DNA of 64,000 nucleotides from Phaseolus vulgaris (taxonomy: Eukaryota; Streptophyta; Magnoliopsida; Fabales; Fabaceae). Made by a program: the position numbers and the translations under genes. The first letter of the stretch is position 1. Each line of letters begins with the position of its first letter. The stretch spans positions 8,618,752 through 8,682,751 of the forward strand of contig NC_023755.2 of the NCBI RefSeq assembly GCF_000499845.2. The letters run 5' to 3'. This document shows positions 23,345 through 33,584 of this stretch, piece by piece. The notes beneath the pieces are model-generated. The model was given only the letters and a program-made list of their open reading frames with translations, searched no databases and was not told the origin of the DNA.

Positions 23345-25520
23345 TGAAGGTTCAATTGGCTCTAGAAGGGGGATGAATGGAGTCCGCACTTAATTCGTGG
23401 AATATTAGAATTCAAAATAGTAATCCAAACAAAGAGTATAGGGAAAGAGATACAAAGTGATTTTTACAAGGGCTATGTCCAATCCCCCTGAGCAACCCAC
23501 TCAAAAGGCTTTCACTAACAAGTATATACACCTCTTCAAGTCACCGGTATTCTACACCTCTGCAGGTTACAAGTATTTTCAACATCTTCAAGTTCAACTA
23601 GTATTCTCAACCTCTGCAGGTTCTCCAAGTATTCCCAACCTCTCCAAGTACACCAAGTATTCTAACCTCTTTAGGTACAATGTGCTAATCTCCCCCCTAA
23701 GATCAAGGACTTCTCAATATAATGAGAAAACTCTTGTTTTGAGAGAACAATGAAAGCTCACCGTGTATACTTCATAATGGTGAAGGATTTACAATGGTTT
23801 CGCTCAAGAACCAATCTCACATATTGCTCTCAAATAACATATTTAAAATGTATGTTCAATTCTAAGACACAGCTACAAAAGCTTTTCTATACGCTTGGGT
23901 ATTTCGTATGATGCACATATGTACTGTGTTATGTTTTTCACCCTTGTTGTCTTTATATAGACACAAAATTTGAATGTTGTTGCTTTAGGGTTTCTTAAAT
24001 TATTCATCTAGTTGTTAGACACTTGATATAGAAATATCTACTTTGAGTGTTCATTGAGTTTAAGGCTCTTCGGAAACTTTCTTTATCTTAACCAAATATG
24101 AACGTTGACATTTGAATCTTCATTACATCAATATCTACTCAATCTACCACGTTGCTCTTTCTTCTTCAATGTGTTAAAGTTGGATATGGAAACTTCTGCT
24201 CTGGTGCTATCTGCGCTTTTCAACTCTCTTAAAACATTTTAAAATGTTTCTTTACTTTGATGTGAACGTTGAGGTTGAATCAATTATTCTTTAGGATATT
24301 CTCTCCTTGTTCTGTTCACCATCTTTAATGTGCTAAACACTCAAATAAGGAAATGATTGCTTCTTTGTAATCGTCATGTCTTTAATCTATATTTGATTCA
24401 TAAATACTTTATTCATTTGTATGAACTCTGCATGTTGAGCTTTGTTCATTTTCATCTTCGTGGTAGACGCCCAATATGGAATGTTGTCATATAGGTTTTT
24501 AATGCGTTTTTCCACGTGTTTGTTCTTCAAATAGACTTTCTCATTGAATATCTTCGTGTATTGTATTCCTTTGAATTAGTCTTTATTGAGCTTTTTTATA
24601 TCCTTTGATTAGCCCAAATCTCACTTGTCATCTCCATCATTATTCTATCAGACACTCAGAAAGGAAACTTTTGCTTCCAGTTTTATGTGCATATTCAAGT
24701 TCCCTTAATAATTTTTGGAAACAAAATAAGTATCGGTGAACAATATAATTAACAGATTAACATGTGGATATGAATGAAATAATATCTTCAAATATTCTAA
24801 TGATTATATAAATTTTCTGTATTCAAATATTCCAAAGTTAATTTTGTTTTAAAAAACTTTCCAAGTTAATATTGATTTATAACGTTGAAGCGTAACTAGT
24901 TTTAACTAGGATATTATCTCATTAATGTATTTCGAAAAACCTTTAATATATAAACAATTCAAATTTTATTTTTCGAAAGCTCTTACAATGTTATACTATT
25001 CATTGGAATCCATTAATCTTATTTGAAAATAATGTTTTCCATAATTCAGAAATACCAAATAAGATTTTGAAAGCATAAACACAATGTCACCAAATATTCC
25101 AAGAATATAAAAGGTTAAGCATGAACAATTCCTTGTTTATCGCATTTCGTCCGGTGCTTGAACGATGCTTGTATCATCTTATATGAACAATTTCCAGCAT
25201 GTGTCTGATACTTGCAAACATATATATCTACTATATGTTGCTCAAGGAGTTTGTGTCTGATGTGATATTTAAACACTTGGATCATCTAGTGTGAACATAC
25301 TCATCTTCATCGTCTGATCCTTCATTTGTCGCGTTCTCTCTACGAGCTATGTCTTAAGGGATGCTATTTCATCTAATTGTCTTTTATGCACAATGATATT
25401 TCCTTTCTCTGTTCACTTTGACTATACTATCTATTTTGCAAGTGAACATTATGATTGGATCGTCTTATCAACGTTTGTTACTATTTCGTCTTAACAACCT
25501 TTCCTTATTGTATTATCTAG
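23345..25520 (-). repeat. LTR-like region including R1 copy 2
   Basis: Starts TGAAGGTTCAATTGGC (23345) followed by 'agaagggggatgaatgg', the same start as at 27516. If the neighbouring primer-site remnant is real the element runs on the minus strand. 23522-23685 holds about six copies of a 25-28-bp tandem unit around 'agtattctcaacctctgcag'. 24645-25515 matches R1 copy 1 (441-1440), here in plus orientation. No coding capacity. It may be one long LTR or two overlapping insertions. Confidence 0.5.
23522..23685 (+). repeat. 25-28-bp tandem repeat inside the LTR-like region
   Basis: GTAT(T/A) word starts at 23522, 23547, 23573, 23601, 23629 and 23657, each followed by a CAACCTCTxCA(A/G)G-like word. 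The units are degenerate. Confidence 0.7.
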
Positions 25521-26100
25521 TTGAATCAGACATTGAAATAAAATCTTCTTCTTAGAACACTCTTATGTGGATTTATTTGAAGAAACTTTTTTGTCTGAAG
25601 TTGAATCAGACCTTATGAATACTTCCTTGTAATAATAGAAGAAGATCAAAAAATTTTGCAAATTCTTGAAGTAGAAACAGAAAAAAAAACTAAAAGAAAT
25701 GTACTTCTTGGGTTCATTTTGTCTACTTATCAGGTAAGGAGTACATTAAACTTGAAACAAAGGTATTTTTTCCATTTCTCTTCTTCTTACTTTTGTTCAA
25801 CAAATTTCATTCATTTTACTTTTTCTTTGTTTCCACAGGTTAATATTTTACCCTAGCGGAAGATCAATATTATCGTGGCTAGCTTAAGCGAATATGAGGA
25901 CATATCCTTCTAAAGGGAGAACCCTGATGGAGGATCATCTTCACTTCAAAGCCACCATACACTTAACTAAGAGCAGAAGATTAACCACAAAAATATCCAA
26001 AAGAAATCTTTGTCTTAGTTTGTATAAATTTGTAAATAGTAGAATAGTATTTCTTTTGACTTTGTATTTTTGAGCCACTTTAAGAATAGGAGAAAAATAA
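25521..26100. other. Intergenic sequence, nothing recognised
   Basis: Short frames only (about 66 aa), without similarity to anything I know. No repeat matched. Confidence 0.35.
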
Positions 26101-26620
26101 TTCAAAGTCACTCTAGAAACCTCCACTTGACATACAAGCAAAGGTTTCTATATCACCTTTAAAAGAGCTACACGATTTTGGTTGCCTTAACCTTCACCAT
26201 AGTTAAGTAACTTAACTAAGGTGAAGGTTAAAAGGCATGGTTGAGAGCTCATTTAGCCTATAAATAAGAGGCTTCCCTGATGTAATCTTTAAACTTGGAT
26301 GCTCTCTCCAATTCAGTAAAACTAAATTTTTAGTAAAACTCTCTCCAATTCTCTCCTTCTTATATGCTCTCAAGCATAGTAGAAACTTAAGGAAGTTGGC
26401 CTAACATCTTCCTTGGCCCTTGCACCTAAAACCGTTCATTCCTATTCTTCTCTCCCAAACCCATTCGATGCATTCATCCATTCCTTCCAAAGACTTTTGT
26501 TGCCTCCATCACTCCTTTCCAAAGCTCAAGAACAACATTGAATCACAATTCTTGAAGAGAACACTGATGTTCAATAAGAACGGTAGCGTTTGATTAAGTT
26601 GGGCCATCAATGATGGAAAG
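26101..26620 (+). repeat. LTR-like sequence with TATA box
   Basis: A perfect-looking TATA region 'cctataaataagaggc' (26258-26274) is followed by a CT-rich leader-like stretch with no open frame, as in LTRs. It also contains the hairpin at 26184-26235. A solo LTR or LTR fragment is likely, but ends and family are not defined. Confidence 0.4.
26184..26235. other. Near-perfect 25-bp inverted repeat (hairpin)
   Basis: Left arm 'gccttaaccttcaccatagt' plus 'taagt' pairs with the right arm starting at 26210, with one mismatch, a 2-bp extension and a 1-bp spacer. It lies about 25 bp upstream of the TATA-like element. Confidence 0.75.
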
Positions 26621-26989
26621 GGTTTTGGGTTCCATTTTAGTTTGGAGAAAAAAGGTTAGGGTTTAGGCGTTTGAAGATTGGGTTTTTTCTTATAGAAGAG
26701 TAAAAAGTAATTATATGTCCTTATATATATATGTATATATAAGACTCAACAACTACTTTTTCAACTTTTTGGTTTTTACTAAATTACCCATCATTTTTAC
26801 CCACTAGAACACGAAATGTCAAACATAATAGAATCAAATACGTCTAAACGTAATTATTCCTTAAAGATATACTTTTTACACAAATAGATTAGTTACAAAC
26901 ACACGAGGACTTCATGCTATTATGTGCGTCTAATCCAAGCATACACGGATCGTTTAATGCACATACTTATGTTTCTACATACTTATGTT
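26621..26989. other. Intergenic sequence, nothing recognised
   Basis: AT-rich DNA with a short TA run near 26722. No gene, repeat or RNA that I can support. Confidence 0.35.
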
Positions 26990-27500
26990 AGAGACAACAC
27001 CCTTAGAGACATGATTTATAGGTTTATCTTCTAATGTAGGATTTTTACTTTCATAACCAAATATTGTTTTAAGTGATTCTCTAGATTTTTCACTGAGTTT
27101 TTTTATCGATGACTTCTTCAGGACTATTGTCTTCTTTAATGGAATGATCTAAGAGTTGATGATAATATTCTTCTAAGTTTTTAATTCTTTCTGAGATTGT
27201 GTTTTCATGTTTTTCTTTAAAACATTCCTTGTGATTACTTAATTCTCCAACAATTTTATTCTCATTTTACCTTTTCTTAAGTTCAATGCAAGTATTTATG
27301 AGTTTCTTCCTTAGAGATTTGTAAGCAGGTTGAGAATTAATAACAACGGCTTACTGATAGGCTTTTCTTAAAGAAACATAAGTAAAAAAGGTTTACCTCT
27401 TCGTTGTAGTTGATAGTACAACAAATTTTCAAGAATTCTGAGATACATCTATCCTCATTAATTACTTTTGATGTTGAATTATCTGTTATTATCTGCTATT
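26990..27500 (-). pseudogene. Gag-like remnant of a minus-strand copia-type element
   Basis: On the minus strand broken frames read lysine/glutamate-rich coiled-coil-like sequence (for example KTIFGYESKNPTLEDKPIN, about 27080-27020). This is reminiscent of the coiled-coil end of gag in some legume copia elements. The primer-binding site and LTR start at 27501-27530 lie on the correct side for a minus-strand element. Stops and frameshifts are present. Similarity is judged by eye. Confidence 0.35.
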
Positions 27501-27640
27501 AGCTATGATACCAATTGAAGGTTCAATTGGCACTAGAAGGGGGTTGAATGGATCCCAACTCAATTCTAAAACGTATAGACGCTCAATCATGAGACCATTT
27601 GATGAGTATTGTTTCGTCTACTGACTCAACATGATCTTTG
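27501..27640 (-). mobile_element. Primer-binding site and LTR start of a minus-strand element
   Basis: The minus strand at 27513-27501 reads TGGTATCATAGCT, close to the tRNA-Met site TGGTATCAGAGC. After two bases comes TGAAGGTTCAATTGG (plus strand, 27516), the LTR edge also seen at 23345. The following 'gacgctcaatcatgag' block (27579) is shared with R1 copy 1 near 1388 and with 63515-63540 on the other strand. Confidence 0.55.
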
Positions 27641-29335
27641 ATACATAGTGATAACATTATAAACTTGCTTTGTGGTGGTGACATTCTTATCATTATGCTC
27701 TTTCATTGTTAGTAACATATGTCTAGGTTTCACTAAACTCTTTGTCATATTAACAAGCATGAACTTCTCATTAAGTGTTAACCTAATGGACAACCTACCA
27801 ACATTTTTGCAAAGTCGTGATCATGAGAAGCACAAAGTAATATGGCAATCCATCATTCACCATTTTTTACTGGTTTTCCTTGCAATCTAAAAGGACAATC
27901 ATATTTCTTACTTTCACTTTCAATAACCTCTAAGTCATTTTTATATCGTTTGTGTTTACATCCTTTCTCACAACCTAATCATTTTCTATTCTAATTGGTC
28001 ATGCGATATATGTAACTTTAATATAACAATAACATCACCACGTTCACCACACCTTGCTAGAGCTATCTCCTGTCTCCCTCACCAATCTTCAGCCAGTACC
28101 ACCAACCCACTCTTTCATGAAGGTCTCCATTTTCAAATAAATCTCACAATAACAAATTTGGTATTTCAAAATTTACGAGGTACAAGTTTAAATTGAAGGG
28201 TGAAAGTTCAAATTGTGGGGTGTGGGAAGCAATTGGCTATATCATATTATAATTGTCCAATTCATTAGCCACACGCATACACACAGAGGCCCACAGCCAA
28301 TATTTTCAATCACGGCACCACCAACTAATAATAAAATCAGAATTTCACGACACTTAAAAAGTAAGATAAGGGAGAACTTTCTTATAATTTTAACTTTTGG
28401 TTCAATTATCGTGGATGATTATTCCTTTGTAGGTCATATATCATTGTGCTTTATTTATGACTTTGAAATGATGTGGTTTCATTTTAATTTTGCTTCTCGA
28501 ATTAGACGATTATTTATAGTTGGAAGATAAATTAGAGTTGATTAAAGGGCAAAAAACATTACAAGCTATTCTAAGAACCAAAATTGAGCGTGGGCAAATT
28601 GCATTGTGAATGAATTAGTTCATCGCTAACAACATTTTCCTAAGAAGAATATGAATCACGTGAATTTAATAAATAACATAAAAGCTGAAATTTAGCTCCA
28701 GAGTGGGGCCCAACCATGAAATTCATTCTTTTAAGCAACACTTTAATGTTTGAAGCTTTCACTCCAACTGTACAACTATGATCTGTCTTTTTCTATAACT
28801 GTCCATCATCTTAATCCAGAATAATAATAATAAAAGTCATTTACAAGGGTCACAACATATCTGAACCTATCTCATAACATCATTTTTTATGCTGATAAAA
28901 AAATATTTTATTTGAAAATAACGTAATTTTTTTTTTCATAAAAAACATGTTTCTTTTGAAACTAAAAGTAGTAAGTATTGGCACAATTTAGTTATAAAAG
29001 ATGAAGAATGGATTTAGAAAGCAAGGAAGGGATATACTTTAGAAAGGAAAGTTGATGTACGCTAGTGTCATCTATAATTGTAATAACTTCCATATTGAAT
29101 TACTTTTAAGATGTACCAAGATGAATTATTAAATTGACTAAGACTTCTATTTACATACCATGTTTAAAGGTATATTTTTGCTAGTTTTAATGTAAAGGAA
29201 AATGTATCTTGAAGATTATTTGGATAAAAATAGTTTAGAATATTTAGAATGTGAGAAATAATTTCATTTTTAATAATAAAATTTTTGATGAATTGTAAAT
29301 TTCATGATGTAGCAACTTAAGTCTTGGGTTTGGAT
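27641..29335. other. Intergenic sequence, no gene recognised
   Basis: AT-rich. Frames of 72 aa (27672-27890) and 105 aa (28213-28530) lack recognisable domains, and their composition fits chance frames. No repeat was matched in the window. Confidence 0.4.
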
Positions 29336-29339
29336 TACA

Positions 29340-29919
29340 ACTTAGTTTTCTTTGGTCATGTTTTCTTATTTTGACTATTGTTTAAATCTCATCGTATCTA
29401 TTCAACTGTTAAACTAAAACATCAAACTTTCAAGTCTAGATAAAAGTTATCATTTGTTGCTCCTTAGGGATCAACATCTAATGCAGATCATACGAGTTAA
29501 GACAATCACAAAAATCTTAAGAATGAAATGTAATTTGAATTGGTAGACAAAACTATAGTGCACATGATCAAAGTATAAAACTTATGTGGTTAATGTAGAA
29601 CAACAAATAACAACTTATTTGAATTCTTGTGTCCTATAATTGTATTTATATATATCTGAGTTTGATACAAATTCTATATCTTTGTTCAGAACCTTCAAAC
29701 TCAGGGGGTCAAAGTGTTTTTCTGTATATTTTCAATTTGGATTCTTTATATCTTTTTTTTTTATATGTATTAGGGTTGGAATATCCCTCAATATTACAAG
29801 AAATAAACGTACACTTAAATTAATTATTCATATCTCATAATTTAAAAATTTAAAAATAATTTTATTTTATCTAAATTAAATAAACTCATACAACGAATAG
29901 TGCAACAATAAAACTCAGT

Positions 29920-29950
<31 letters not shown>

Positions 29951-30616
29951 TAAGGATGACCTAGATCTTAAAAGTTTCAAACATATAATTAATTTAACCC
30001 TATATATAAATAAACTCATGTTTCTTATTTTGAGTAGTTAAATTTTACCATGTGTATTCAACTCTTAAACTAAAACATCATACTTTTAAGTTTAGATAAA
30101 AACTTCCTTTGTCGCTCCTTAGGGATCAACGTCTAATGCAGGTCATGAGAGTTAAGACAACCACAAGAATCTTAAGAATAAAATGTAATTCGCATTGGTA
30201 GACGAAACTAAAGTGCCCAGGATCAAAGTATAAAACTTAGGTGGTTAATGCAGAATAACAAATAACAACTTGTTTGAATCCTTGTGTCCTATAATTGTAT
30301 TTATATATATATATAAAAGTTTGATACAAATTATATATCTTTGTTCAGAACCTTCAAACTCAGGAGGATCAAAGTGTTTTTATGTGTATTTTCAATTTGG
30401 ATTCTTTAGATCCTTTTTTACTCAGGAGAATCAAAGTGTTTTTTTGTATATATGTATTAGAGTTGGAATATCCCTCAACATTACAAGAAATAAATATACA
30501 CTTAAACTGATTATTCATATCTCATAATTTAAAGTTTTAAAAATAATTTTATTTTATCTAAATTAAATAAACTCATACAACAAATAGTGTCACAATAAAA
30601 CTCAATACTTTATTTA

Positions 30617-30654
<38 letters not shown>

Positions 30655-30720
30655 AAGGATGACCTATGTCTTAAAACTTCCAAACATATAATCAATTTAA
30701 ACCCTACATATAATAAACCA
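29340..30720 (+). repeat. Tandem direct duplication, two copies of about 0.66-0.70 kb
   Basis: Copy 1 (about 29340-30010) and copy 2 (about 30019-30720) run in parallel: 'gggatcaac' at 29467 and 30122, 'accttcaaac' ending 29700 and 30359, 'ctcataattt' at 29835 and 30521, 'ggatgacct' at 29954 and 30658. The offset grows from 655 to 704 bp because copy 2 gained short insertions. Each copy ends in a TA microsatellite (29924-29951, 30622-30652). Noncoding. Confidence 0.8.
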
Positions 30721-31080
30721 TTTCAAAAATTATTATTAATATTAATATTATTTATTAATAATAATAGTAATATTATTATTATTAATATTAACCATTTCTA
30801 TCCACATAAAATCTATAATATCACTGCACCAAATAATCTTTAAAAATACCATTTCAAAATTATTAAGGTTTTGCTTTTTCATACTATACCTTAAGATATA
30901 ACGTAATTATTTTAGTGTTCTTTCATTTCAAAAAAGCTTGACCAAATTCACAAAGATCTCGTGCACATATTAAGGATAAGTTTAGCAAAATTAAATAATA
31001 ATCTAGTTGTTACTTGTGGATAAGTTGCCAGTTGATAAATATTACCAATTGATATATTGTAATTTGAGACTAATTGTATT
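30721..31080. other. AT-rich sequence with ATT/AAT repeats
   Basis: 30733-30792 is almost pure ATT/AAT triplets and is self-complementary. The rest is AT-rich DNA without a gene. Confidence 0.6.
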
Positions 31081-31714
31081 AGAAGTGTTTGGTAAATTTA
31101 ATTGATAAAATTAGTTGATAATATAGAATTGCGTAAAAGATATAATTCTATATGTTTTATTATATAAAAAAAATTCTATTTTAAAAAATTATTGTGTAAT
31201 TACAATTTATATTTTTTAAATAATTAAAATTTTTATTGAATGTTTTATTTCTATTTTTTTAAATATAAAATATTTTTTATAAGTTATTTTAATTAAATGA
31301 GTTCTCAGTTTTTCGTAAATTTAATTTTTTTATTTCTCAGTTTAAATTACTATTAAGTTTTTTTATAAAATTTATTGTGTAATTTTTGCAAACATCATGT
31401 AATGAAATATTTATTTACTTCAAATTGTAATATTAATTCTTTTTTTATATGATTTGAATTGCCTAATTATTTTTTTAAAATAACCCAATAAAATTTAAAA
31501 ACAAAAAAATAATTCATTGTCTCCATCAAATTAAAATAGGTAAAAAAAATTAATGGTAATAAGAAAATATATTCAAATATAAAGGATAATAATAGGAGAA
31601 AATTAAATAAGTATATAGGCTAAAATGAGCTTATAACTTGTATTAGTCAAAGTAACTTATAAGCTAATCAAATATGCTATTAGTTAGCTTATTTACATTA
31701 CCAAACACACTCTA
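31081..31714. mobile_element. MITE-like element with short terminal inverted repeats
   Basis: Left edge 'agaagtgtttggtaa' (31081) is the near inverse of the right edge 'ttaccaaacacactct' (31699-31714). Interior is AT-rich and noncoding. AGTGTTTGGTAA-type ends are common in plant hAT-like MITEs. Flanks 'aattgta' and 'aattgat' might be remains of a target duplication, but this is weak. Confidence 0.5.
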
Positions 31715-32114
31715 AAATTGATGTAATAACATAATTTACTTATTTCTTTTATAGATCTAGATTAATATAAAACAAGAAATAAATCTAACTTACATCTATA
31801 AAAACAATGTATAAAAGTTAAATTGAGTTTAATCTAAATTTTCTCTCAGTTTTATTAAATTTAATTGAGTTTAACTTATTTGATTTAACCATTCAATTTA
31901 ACCAAATTATCATTAGGTTATTAGGTCCGGTTGGAATAAGTACTAAATTAAGTAATTTAAAAAAATGGTTATATATTAAGATAACACCTCAACATTAATA
32001 TTTTTAATATTTCTCAATAATTACAAAACATCAACAATGTTGATGACACATACATAAAATAATATAAAACTATTTTTTATAATAATGTAAAAAAAAATAT
32101 TATTATTTCATTAT
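31715..32114. other. AT-rich intergenic sequence
   Basis: No gene or repeat recognised between the two MITE-like elements. Confidence 0.5.
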
Positions 32115-32497
32115 CACTACAAGACAATCATGAAATAGAAACCAATTTTTAGAGACCAAAATAATTAATTGTAATAGTAACTAAATTAGAGAACATTTTA
32201 GAAACTAAAAAAAATGTTGGTTTCTAAATTAGTTTCTATTATTGTTAAATAGTTTCTAAATTGGTATCTAATTAGCAACCAAAGTTTTAACTACTAATTA
32301 TTTAGTTTCTAAATTTGGTAGCAAAAACTTTGGTTGCTAATTAGATACCAATTTAGAAGTTATTTAACAATAATAAAAACTAATTTAGAAACCAATTTTT
32401 GTTTTAGTTTCTAAAATGATCTCTAATTTAGTTACTATTGCAACTAATTATTTTGGTCTCTAAAAATTGGTTTCTATTTCATGATTTTCTTGTAATG
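32115..32497. mobile_element. CACTA-like MITE, a 383-bp near-complete foldback
   Basis: Left end CACTACAAGACAATCATGAA, right end (reverse complement) CATTACAAGAAAATCATGAA, with near-identical arms running to the centre near 32310. The flanking 3-bp direct repeat is TAT (32112-32114 and 32498-32500), as expected for CACTA-superfamily insertion. No coding capacity, so it depends on a CACTA transposase elsewhere. The long arms mean a transcript would fold into one long hairpin. Confidence 0.8.
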
Positions 32498-32603
32498 TAT
32501 GTATCTATTAGGTATTCAGTTTGAGTTGGATTTTTAAGATTTAAAATTGATGTTACTCATCTTAATTTGAATTATATAGTGAATAAAATCCAATCCAAGT
32601 TCA

Positions 32604-32637
32604 CCTAGAAAAATATAAATTGATTGAGTTCACCTAG
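32604..32637 (+). repeat. 29-bp duplicated insertion site, with the left target duplication of the Tat element
   Basis: 'cctagaaaaatataaattga' and the following 9 bases start at 32604, and the same word resumes right of the element at 41257. Before insertion the locus therefore held a 29-bp tandem duplication. The 5-bp target-site duplication CCTAG lies at 32633-32637 and 41257-41261. Confidence 0.8.
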
Positions 32638-33203
32638 TGTACCTGAGTGGAGAGATGGGGCCCAGGCACGGTCGGTTGACGTGGTGTAATTGCTGACGTG
32701 TTGATCTTCTTCTCCTCTGGTCGATTGTCCTTTCTTGCTGTCTCCTTTGGTCGGTCGTCCCTTCGTGCTATCAACTTCGGTCGGGCGGGGGAGGGTACCT
32801 GCGAAGGCACTCCGACGCTCAAGTAAGTATGAGATTCTAAGCGCAGTTTCGTAAGTGAATGAAAACGTACCTTTCTCTGGCTTGAGCACAGTATTTATAG
32901 GATTGCCTAATGGGCTTTCTATCCCTTGGGCTCAGGGTGGTTATGGATATGTTTTGTCAGTCGTGCTTCGGAATACCCGGGGAACATATCTTCTCTAAAC
33001 GCATATTCCTTATTCTTCGAAGGTGTATCTTAACCACCTTAGCTTGTCACATAAATGCCCTTACATTTATTGTGTATAAGGCCGGTCGGCCACGTGCGTT
33101 CGTTTCCATTTAGTGTATAAGGCCGGTCGGCCACGTGCGTTCGTTTCCATTTAGTGTATAAGGCCGGTCGGCCACGTGCGTTCGTCCGGTGCATACCAGT
33201 ACA
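32638..33203 (-). repeat. 3' LTR of the Tat element (566 bp)
   Basis: Plus-strand edges TGTACC...AGTACA. Identical to the other LTR except A at about 33020 (G there), A at 33193 (G at 41246) and a third copy of the 41-bp unit (33072-33185). The TATA-like CTATAAATA lies at 32900-32892 on the minus strand. Confidence 0.95.
33072..33185 (-). promoter_or_regulatory. Three 41-bp U3 repeats, each with a G-box
   Basis: Units of 41 bp start at 33072, 33113 and 33154 (the last one short). Each carries the palindrome GGCCGGTCGGCC joined to CACGTG, a G-box (33091, 33132, 33173). On the minus strand they lie in U3, about 170-310 bp upstream of the TATA box, where enhancers of LTR retrotransposons normally sit. 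The 5' LTR has two units. Confidence 0.7.
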
Positions 33204-33220
33204 CTTGCCCCCCAGGCTCG
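33204..33220 (-). other. Polypurine tract of the Tat element
   Basis: The minus strand reads CGAGCCTGGGGGGCAAG directly before the 3' LTR, the expected place and composition for the plus-strand DNA primer. Confidence 0.85.
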
Positions 33221-33356
33221 AGGTGAATAAAAGCCGAAGAGTCGTAATAATTGTTGTGCCTTTCGAGTTGTCAGACATTAAATTTAACGGAATGACGGGA
33301 CGTTCGCATTAGCGAAGAATATTTTCGGTTAGGCATCGGACAAGCGGCCTGCCTGC

Positions 33357-33521
33357 ATGGAGCACCCCTGGAGGGCGACCAGTACGACAGAAAAAATAAT
33401 AGTTGATGGAAAGCTGGTGCCGATCAACCCCGATGATAATTTAAATGAGGAGGCCGAGGGGGAGACCCCTGGCCCACAGCCTGACGCCTCTTTTGAAGAG
33501 TTAATGAACAATGTGGCATAG
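33357..33521 (+). CDS. Small antisense ORF in the Tat 3' region, 54 aa, function unknown
   Basis: An ATG frame on the plus strand, opposite to gag-pol, encodes 54 aa: basic/tryptophan start (MEHPWRATSTTEK), then an acidic, proline-containing part (EEAEGETPGPQPDASFEELM), stop TAG. The frame is open upstream only back to a TAG near 33330. Composition is unlike random AT-rich frames here. Some Tat relatives (maize Grande) carry an antisense accessory gene in this interval, so this could be a remnant of one, or a captured host fragment. A competing minus-strand frame (33329-33556) overlaps it. I do not recognise the protein. Confidence 0.35.
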   Translation: MEHPWRATSTTEKIIVDGKLVPINPDDNLNEEAEGETPGPQPDASFEELMNNVA

Positions 33522-33584
33522 AAAATTGCTGGACCCGACATGTGGGCAATGCACACTTGCGTAAATAATTCTGATTACATTAAA

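Noticed and set aside
28213..28530. 105-aa plus-strand frame
   Set aside because: No domain, no splice context, composition expected for AT-rich DNA.
32605..33113. Frames of 62-94 aa inside the Tat LTRs (repeated at 40681-41207)
   Set aside because: Identical because the LTRs are identical; they cross the promoter and RNA start region and have no coding features.
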